The translations under genes and the position numbers were made by a program. Below the pieces are notes generated by a model that did not search any database, was not told where the DNA came from, and was given only the letters and a program-made list of their open reading frames with translations. Shown here in pieces: positions 1 through 6,400 of a stretch of DNA of 20,065 nt. The stretch is from positions 1 to 20,065 of IMG/VR virus record IMGVR_UViG_3300027699_000008; one strand, 5' to 3'. Numbering within the stretch: position 1 is the first letter of the stretch; each line of letters begins with the position of its first letter. This stretch comes from a virus.

Positions 1-1
1 T

Positions 2-1117
2 ACTATACCACAAGAAGACCATTATACTAATACTTCTACAAATAAAGTATTTGCACCAGGTATACAATCTGATGGTAGCTGGGACGATCAAATGAGAGGA
101 AATATATGGATTACTCCTGATGGTGGGAAATGGTATGGAGGATTTTGGGACTGGGAACACAGCGGCTCAGCCAATGTCATTTATGAATTTGGTATGTCTA
201 CTCCTTGGGATATCTCAACATCTACAGCTACCGGACAAAGTATAAACATAAGAACACAACAAGGAGTTACGCCCGCCGTCGGGGATGATTATATGAGAAA
301 CGAACAAGAACAATCCGGAGGATTATTCTTTAAACCAGATTATACTAGAATGTATGTTAGAACTGTAGATTCTGCTAGTGAAACAACAAAAGATTATTCA
401 GGAATTCAAGAATGGAATCTAGACGGTCTAAGTTTTTCTGGTACTGACAATCAAATAACTATAGATACAACAACAGCTATAAAAATTGCAACTGGCGATC
501 AAGCCCAACGACCTAATATTAATACAGGTATTAGATTTAATACAACAGCAGAGCTTTTTGAAGGATACAATAGTGGTAATACAGTGTTTGGTGGGGTTTA
601 TTCAGATGATGCAGAAACAAATATTATTGCTCATCCTACTAATGATACTTTATTATTTACAGCTAATTCAATTGCTTCTGGTTTTGTTGATTCAGGTGGA
701 CCAAATTTAACTGGATTACAAGTAGATGATATCCTTTTTGATGTTGCAACAGTTAGTACAGTTGCAGGAAATACTAATTTAAATCTTGTACCAAACGGAA
801 CTGGTGAAATAGTAATTAACGATATAAGTTTTTCTGATACTACTATAAAAAATAATAGTAATAATGCATTTAATATTTCACACACTAACGCAGGTTTTGC
901 TAAGTTTGTAGGAACACACGGATTAGTTATTCCTGTAGGTACAACTGCCGAACGTCCAACATCGCCTGATACAGGAGACACACGATGGAATACAACTGTT
1001 CAAGAATTAGAAACTTTTGATGGTACTAATTGGATCGCAGCAGCAGGGGCAGGTAGTGTAATTTCCGAAGCAGCCTATAACGAACTTCTTTTGTCTTATA
1101 TTATATCTATGGGATAA
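2..1117 (+). CDS. Fibre-type virion protein with beta-propeller-like repeats, 5'-truncated by window
   Basis: The reading frame is open from base 2, so the Met at 92 is probably internal and 371 residues of a longer protein are visible. The N-terminal part has two blades of a repeat I recognise from marine phage proteins: a strand 'IWITPDGGKWYG' followed by 'YEFGMSTPWDIST', then 'GGLFFKPDYTRMYV' followed by 'IQEWNLDG'. This suggests a beta-propeller whose earlier blades lie outside the window. The rest is fibre-like. It has two 'RP...G.R.NT...E' modules ('QAQRPNINTGIRFNTTAELF' near 500-560 and 'ERPTSPDTGDTRWNT' near 950-1000), a 'LVPNGTGEI' strand, and the ending 'TFDGTNWIAAAG'. The final residues 'LLLSYIISMG' resemble the end of the next gene. 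It probably acts on the virion surface; the exact structural role is unknown. Confidence 0.82.
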   Translation, partial: TIPQEDHYTNTSTNKVFAPGIQSDGSWDDQMRGNIWITPDGGKWYGGFWDWEHSGSANVIYEFGMSTPWDISTSTATGQSINIRTQQGVTPAVGDDYMRNEQEQSGGLFFKPDYTRMYVRTVDSASETTKDYSGIQEWNLDGLSFSGTDNQITIDTTTAIKIATGDQAQRPNINTGIRFNTTAELFEGYNSGNTVFGGVYSDDAETNIIAHPTNDTLLFTANSIASGFVDSGGPNLTGLQVDDILFDVATVSTVAGNTNLNLVPNGTGEIVINDISFSDTTIKNNSNNAFNISHTNAGFAKFVGTHGLVIPVGTTAERPTSPDTGDTRWNTTVQELETFDGTNWIAAAGAGSVISEAAYNELLLSYIISMG

Positions 1118-1132
1118 ACTTTCTCCAAAAAC

Positions 1133-1140
1133 GATAAATA
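1133..1140 (+). promoter_or_regulatory. Possible T4-type late promoter, GATAAATA
   Basis: GATAAATA differs by one base from the T4 late consensus TATAAATA. It lies in the only long intergenic gap of the window, 16 bases past the stop of the first gene. Transcription would start near 1146 and give a leader of about 107 bases before the ATG at 1253. It overlaps a perfect 12-base palindrome, TAAATATATTTA (1135-1146). The match is short and the DNA is AT-rich, so it could be chance. Confidence 0.35.
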
Positions 1141-1162
1141 TATTTAATGCAATGTATGATCG

Positions 1163-1235
1163 ATGCTTGCAGGACAAACTGTGGTTGACCAGCAAAGAGC
1201 ATAAGCTGAAAATTAGGTTAGAGGGACAGGATCCC
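1163..1235 (+). other. Structured leader upstream of the 491-aa fibre gene (two possible hairpins)
   Basis: The 135-base gap 1118-1252 has no convincing gene, and its 1161-1240 part is about 48% G+C by count, richer than its surroundings. One imperfect hairpin can be drawn. Outer ATGCT (1163-1167) pairs with AGCAT (1198-1202). Inside, TTGC/GCAA (1167-1170 and 1192-1195, an alternative use of T1167), GG/CC and CAA/TTG are separated by single A-A mismatches around a TGT loop at 1180-1182. A second short hairpin, GGGA (1223-1226) with TCCC (1232-1235), sits just before the ribosome binding site (AGGA at 1243-1246). Neither has a U-run, so they do not look like terminators. A translation-control or RNA-processing role is only a guess. 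Confidence 0.3.
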
Positions 1236-1252
1236 CGTATTGAGGAAAAGAA

Positions 1253-2728
1253 ATGGCTGTCGGTCGAATATCAGGTCCGCTTCTTAAGTCAAATTTAATT
1301 CGAAATGGAATTGATTTAGCTTTTGAAAATGACTTATTATATCTAGATGTAAATAACCTGCGTGTCGGTGTTAAAACAAGTTCTCCTCAATATGAATTAG
1401 ATATCAACGGAACAACAAAAACAACAAATTTAGTAGTAGATACTGATGCCACTATAGCTGGCGTAAATTTTAACAGTAATACTATTAGTACAACAAATGA
1501 TTATCTAAATTTAGGCACATTAGATACAATTGTATATCATAATAAATTAAGAGTTGACTCAATTGACATTGAAGGCAACTTAATATCTTCTAACGATTCT
1601 AATGCAAATATAGAATTTCGACCTAACGGTACAGGTACTGTTGACATCTTTTCAAATTTAAATGTTGATGGTAGTGTACATGTAACAGGAAATATTACAG
1701 CAGACGGGAATATTGTAATAGGAGATGAAGATACTGATTCTATAACACTTAATGCAGAAATTGCTAGTGATATCATACCAGATGTAACTAATACATATAA
1801 TTTAGGTTCTGTTAGCAGACAATGGTATAATGCTTGGATTTATAGCGTACATTCAAACGATGCTAATATTGGCGATATGGAAATACGCGACAATTATATC
1901 CAAACAGTTGTATCCAATGCAGATTTAGAATTAAGAGGTAGCGGAACAGGTGCAGTAACTATTGATACATTTACTTTTAAAGATGCTACAATATCATCTA
2001 CTGGAAACTTTACAATATCTCCAGCTACAGGAAATGTACAAATAACAGGAACTGGCGCACTAAAATTACCAACTGGTACAACAGCACAAAGACCTACTGC
2101 TGATGCAGGATTAATTAGATATAATACAGATTTAAATACATTTGAAGGATACGACAATTCTAATTGGATCGTATTAAATGGTGTGCAAGATTTAGATGGT
2201 AACACTAAAATTACCGCAGAATTAACGCCTGGCGCAAATGATGACACTATACGTTTTTATATTGCAGGAACCCAAGTTGCAGATATTACTAGCGCACGAT
2301 TTAATGCTGGTAAAGTAATTGTAGATGATATCCAAATAGACGGAAACACAATAGAAACTACAACAGCAGATACAGATTTAGAATTTGATGCTAATGGTAC
2401 AGGCAGTATTGTTTTTGATAGTGCTTTAGGTTTTAGAAATAGTACAATAACTAACCTTGTTAATAATGGTATTACAAACTTTTCAAACACCGGTAATGGT
2501 TATTATAAATTTACTGGAACAGGCGGAATGGTTATACCTGTAGGAAATAATACTAATCGTCCTCCTGTTATTAATACAGAAACTGGAATGGTTAGGTTTA
2601 ATACAGCAGAACAAAGAGTTGAAATTTATGACGGGACAGACTGGGTATCAGTTGCTGGTTCAGCATCAGGTATTACAGTAGGAGATGCAGAGTCAATTGC
2701 ATTAGAATTAATTTTGAGCTTAGGATAA
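1253..2728 (+). CDS. Tail-fibre-like virion structural protein (491 aa)
   Basis: The start at 1253 follows AGGA at 1243-1246 with good spacing, and the N-terminus 'MAVGRISGPLLKSNLI' is of a type seen in T4-like marine phage structural proteins. The sequence is rich in short beta strands, Asn, Thr and Gly, typical of phage fibre shafts. Visible elements in order: 'YELDINGTTKTTNLVV' (about residues 46-61); a 'FRPNGTGTV' strand; 'NTYNLGSVSRQWYNAWI', a motif common in fibre proteins; then two copies of a module of about 90 residues. Each module runs from an 'LEL/F..xGTG' strand through 'P.GT/NN...RP' to 'R.NT....E.YD...W'. The same module closes the upstream gene, as does the C-terminal 'LELILSLG'. 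I infer a trimeric fibre or baseplate-attached protein. No enzymatic motif is visible. Confidence 0.85.
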   Translation: MAVGRISGPLLKSNLIRNGIDLAFENDLLYLDVNNLRVGVKTSSPQYELDINGTTKTTNLVVDTDATIAGVNFNSNTISTTNDYLNLGTLDTIVYHNKLRVDSIDIEGNLISSNDSNANIEFRPNGTGTVDIFSNLNVDGSVHVTGNITADGNIVIGDEDTDSITLNAEIASDIIPDVTNTYNLGSVSRQWYNAWIYSVHSNDANIGDMEIRDNYIQTVVSNADLELRGSGTGAVTIDTFTFKDATISSTGNFTISPATGNVQITGTGALKLPTGTTAQRPTADAGLIRYNTDLNTFEGYDNSNWIVLNGVQDLDGNTKITAELTPGANDDTIRFYIAGTQVADITSARFNAGKVIVDDIQIDGNTIETTTADTDLEFDANGTGSIVFDSALGFRNSTITNLVNNGITNFSNTGNGYYKFTGTGGMVIPVGNNTNRPPVINTETGMVRFNTAEQRVEIYDGTDWVSVAGSASGITVGDAESIALELILSLG

Positions 2729-2733
2729 AATAA

Positions 2734-3063
2734 ATGGCAACGTTTTTTAGAAATAAAGTAGTAAAAGAAGTAGGAACTGTTCCTGTAAAATGTTTAGAAA
2801 CAGATGGCGCTACACGATCTACTATTATTGGAATAAATTTAACTAATTTATTAGAAGGTAATGTTTTTGTTAGTATTTTAGTTCACGACGATACTAGTGT
2901 TCAAGGATTTTATTTAAAAGATGTTATGATACCTCCTAATACAAGCCTACGGGCATTAAGTACTGGAGAAAAATTAATACTTGCACCTAGCAATTCATTA
3001 CATGTTGTAACAGATACAACTGATTCAATAGATGTAATATTAAGTTATGTGGATATTGTATAA
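2734..3063 (+). CDS. Small beta-rich virion-type protein (109 aa)
   Basis: The start at 2734 lies five bases after the upstream stop, with AGGA overlapping the end of that gene, so translation is probably coupled. Hydrophobic and polar residues alternate in a pattern of many strands, such as 'STIIGINLTNLLEGNVFVSI' then 'YLKDVMIPPN' and 'KLILAPSNSLHVV'. There is no signal peptide, membrane segment or catalytic motif. It resembles the 105-aa product at 17782-18099 in length and strand order: an S-I-x-x-I-x-L-x-N strand, an FV strand, an F/Y-L strand, then a late 'L.V' strand. Both may share one beta-sandwich fold. The position among fibre genes suggests a virion component or fibre-associated protein; no specific function is recognised. 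Confidence 0.75.
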   Translation: MATFFRNKVVKEVGTVPVKCLETDGATRSTIIGINLTNLLEGNVFVSILVHDDTSVQGFYLKDVMIPPNTSLRALSTGEKLILAPSNSLHVVTDTTDSIDVILSYVDIV

Positions 3064-3072
3064 GGAATAATT

Positions 3073-3441
3073 ATGTCAAACTATATAGGAATGAGTGCAG
3101 ATTCAGTAATACCTAATACACAAGGTAGGTATTTCTATGGCTTAAGACGAACAGACGAAGGTGAATTATTTTTTGGTAGAGTTGATCAATTTAAAAATGA
3201 AGATTCTATAACAATTAATAAACCTGGAGATCCTACAGAAAATTTTCCTAGTTTTTCTGAAGGACAAGATTTTTATGAAGGAAGGGACGCTAATCATAAT
3301 TTAGTTTATGATAATTTAAATTTTGAACAATATCGTTGGGATGACAAAAATATTTATTATTATATTAATTCAGAAGGCGAGCTAGTAGCTAGAATAAATC
3401 AAGCTCAAACATATGATGATAATTCATCGTCAGCAGGATAA
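3073..3441 (+). CDS. Conserved small structural protein of T4-like marine phages (122 aa)
   Basis: The start at 3073 has a strong AAGGA at 3062-3066 overlapping the previous stop. The protein begins 'MSNYIGMSADSVIP' and contains 'GLRRTDEGELFFGRVDQ' (about residues 24-40) and near the end 'YRWDDKNIYYYIN' followed by 'GELVARI'. This order, with an acidic middle, matches my memory of a small protein family encoded among cyanophage and pelagiphage structural genes; I could not confirm it by search. It has many Asp, Glu and Asn residues, no cysteine and no hydrophobic segment. It sits directly upstream of the giant fibre-like gene and may be a small virion or fibre-attachment component. Confidence 0.75.
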   Translation: MSNYIGMSADSVIPNTQGRYFYGLRRTDEGELFFGRVDQFKNEDSITINKPGDPTENFPSFSEGQDFYEGRDANHNLVYDNLNFEQYRWDDKNIYYYINSEGELVARINQAQTYDDNSSSAG

Positions 3442-3455
3442 GAATGGAATAAAAA

Positions 3456-6400
3456 ATGGCAGACTTTAAAATTGAAAGAATTAGATTCCGTTGGAAGAAT
3501 GTATGGACAGGCTCTACTGCTTATGTAAAAGATGATATAGTAATATATCAAGGAAAAGCATTTGTCTGTTTAATAGGACACACTTCCAACACAGACTTTT
3601 ATATTGATTTAGAAGCTGCATCTCCTAAATGGGGATTAATGTTAGACGGCTATGAATGGCGAGCCGATTGGGCACCTAGTACATATTATTCAAAAGGTGA
3701 CATTGCAAAATTTAAAGCAAATATTCTTAGATGTATAACTCCGCATACTTCTGCTGCAACAACAACATTAGGATTGCCTGCAGATAGCAGTAAATGGGAA
3801 TATATAACACAAGTAGTTAATTGGCTTAATGAATGGACCATTAGTACTTCTTATGATCTTCGTGATGTAATTAGATATAATGGTTATGTTTATTCTTGTA
3901 ATACAAAACATGTTTCAGCTGCTACAACAGCTTTAGGATTAGAACAAGACCAAGCATACTGGACAATAGTAACTGCTTCTGATCATTGGTCAGGCGATTG
4001 GACAATTAATACAAGATATCGTTACTCCGATGTTATGAGATATAACGGTATACTATATAGATGTATAATTGGACATACAAGTGGAACAGTTACATTTGAT
4101 GAAGATTCTACTTCATCAGAATGGGAAATTGTAACTTCTGGAGTAGAGTATAGAAGTACATTCACAGATAACACACGATATAGAATTAATGATGTTGTAA
4201 AATATGGTGGATCTCTTTGGAGATGTTTAATAGAATACGTTTCTAGTTCTTTATTTAGAGAAGATGAAAATCCTCATTGGGAAATCTATCTACCAGGATT
4301 AGAGTTTGAAAGAATCTGGGATCAAAATATAGAATATAATAGAGGCGATATAGTACTTTATGGTGGTTATGTTTATACTGCTTTAGAAAATAATAGTAAT
4401 AGTGTTCCTAGTTTATATGGAAAAGCACAGGATTCTGGAATTTGGGAATTATTGAAAGAAGGATATACACACAAAGGTGAATATGGTGAAGATAGTTCCA
4501 GTCAAGAATACAAAACAGGTGATGTTGTTAGACACACAGGTTTCTTATATCTTTGTCTTGCTGATTCAGAAGGTGAAGTACCTGATGGTTCTGCCAAGTG
4601 GCAAATATTAGTTAACGGTAGTAATCACAGAGCAGAATGGAGCGACAGTGGAACATATAATCTTAAAGACATTGTTCTATATTCTAGTTCTGCGTATATT
4701 TGTATCTTACGACATGGTTCGTCTGCTTTAACTAGACCTGATATAGATGCAACTAATTGGACACTTTTAGTACAAGGAACTGCATCTAACGTTTTAACAC
4801 AACGAGGCGATTTAAGAACACACTTTTCCGAAGTAGATAGTACATTAGCTGATGAAAGATTGCCAATAGGTTTATCAGGTGAAGTTCTAAAAACTTTAAC
4901 TGATTCAAACTGGGAACAAGGTCGACCTGTTTGGTCAAATGTTGGTGCAATAGATAATGTTTACTTTGTTGGTACACATGGTCAAGATATTTCTACTGCT
5001 GGTGCAACAGAACAAAACCCCTTTAAAACTATCAAATTTGCCTGTGATTATATTCAAGCAGATTTAGCAAGCCGTGCACCTGCTACAGTTTTTATTAAAT
5101 CAGGAACTTATCACGAAATACTTCCTATAAGTGTTCCAGCAGATGTTGGTTTAGTAGGTGATGAATTACGTAGCGTTAAAGTAAAACCTAGCCCAGGATA
5201 TGAGCAAAGTGATATGTTCTATGTTAGAAATGCTGGCGGTATACGAAATATGCATTTAGAAGGTATTAAAGGAACATTTTATAGAGGAAGTGTTAAAACA
5301 GACGGGGTACATGGTAGATCAGATGGCGACTTAGTAGAAATAAGAGATATTTTAGTTAATTGTGTATTAGGATCAAAAACATATCCTATAGTTGAAACTA
5401 CTACTGCATTCACTGTGTTATCTTCATTTTTACTTACATCTGCATTTCAAGTTGACTTAGGAACTAGTGCAGTTGGCCATACCTATGTTAGTGGTGGCAC
5501 AGTTGTTAAAGGTGACGGAACAAGACTAGCAATTACAGATTTTGATTATAATGGTAGTACAGGTATTGGTACAATTACTACAGCAGTAACACATAACTTA
5601 TCAGCTTCAGATACTGTAAACTTATTTGGTATAATAACAAATTGTGCTTATGGAACTAAAGTATATCCTCAAATGCCGCATGCAGGAGTTTATCCTGTAT
5701 CAGTAGTAGGTACTGATATTTTAAACTTTTTCTTACCAACTAGTGATATAGTACACAATTATACTAGTGGCGGCGAAGTTAAAAATGTAACACTTTTAAA
5801 TGCAGGTAGTGCAACAAATATCACAGGATTTAACTATGCAAATGAGAACGGATATACAACTATTACTTCAGCTGATCATGGATTAGAAATTGGTGATTAT
5901 GTTAAACTAGCAGATATTAAAGTTTCTTGTACACATCCTGCTGTTGCTGTAGGGTCATCAGGAGGGGAAAAAATTTATCCTGATACTACAATAAGTTCAG
6001 GAATATTTTATGTTTATGATGTTATAGATGAGAATACTTTTGCTTTTGGAATGGATATAAGTACATTTGTTCACGCTTATCTTAGCGGAGGTACAGTACA
6101 AAAAGTTACATGGACAACATCTAATCCACTTTCTTTACTTTCTTTTACATATAATTCTGATGGCATTATAAACGAACACGGAACAAAACGTCCAACCGCA
6201 GGTGCATTTGTATCCTTAGATCCAGGAACAGGACCTGCTGATGAAACTGTTTGGATTACAACCAAATCAACTTATGTACAAAACGTAACAACTTTTGGTG
6301 AAAGATGTGTTGGTATGAAAATTGATGGCTCATTACACAATGGTGGACTTGTTTCTATTGTTGCTAATGACTTTTCACAAATAATAATTGATGGTATAGG

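Noticed and set aside
1894-2490. Open frames on the - strand inside the 491-aa gene
   Set aside because: They mirror the Thr/Asn-rich coding strand, lack convincing ribosome sites and run against an otherwise single-strand cluster.
4950-5190. Pectate-lyase-type enzyme in the 1904-aa protein
   Set aside because: The sequence looks like a beta-helix start, but no catalytic or calcium-binding residues can be assigned; a structural role is more likely.
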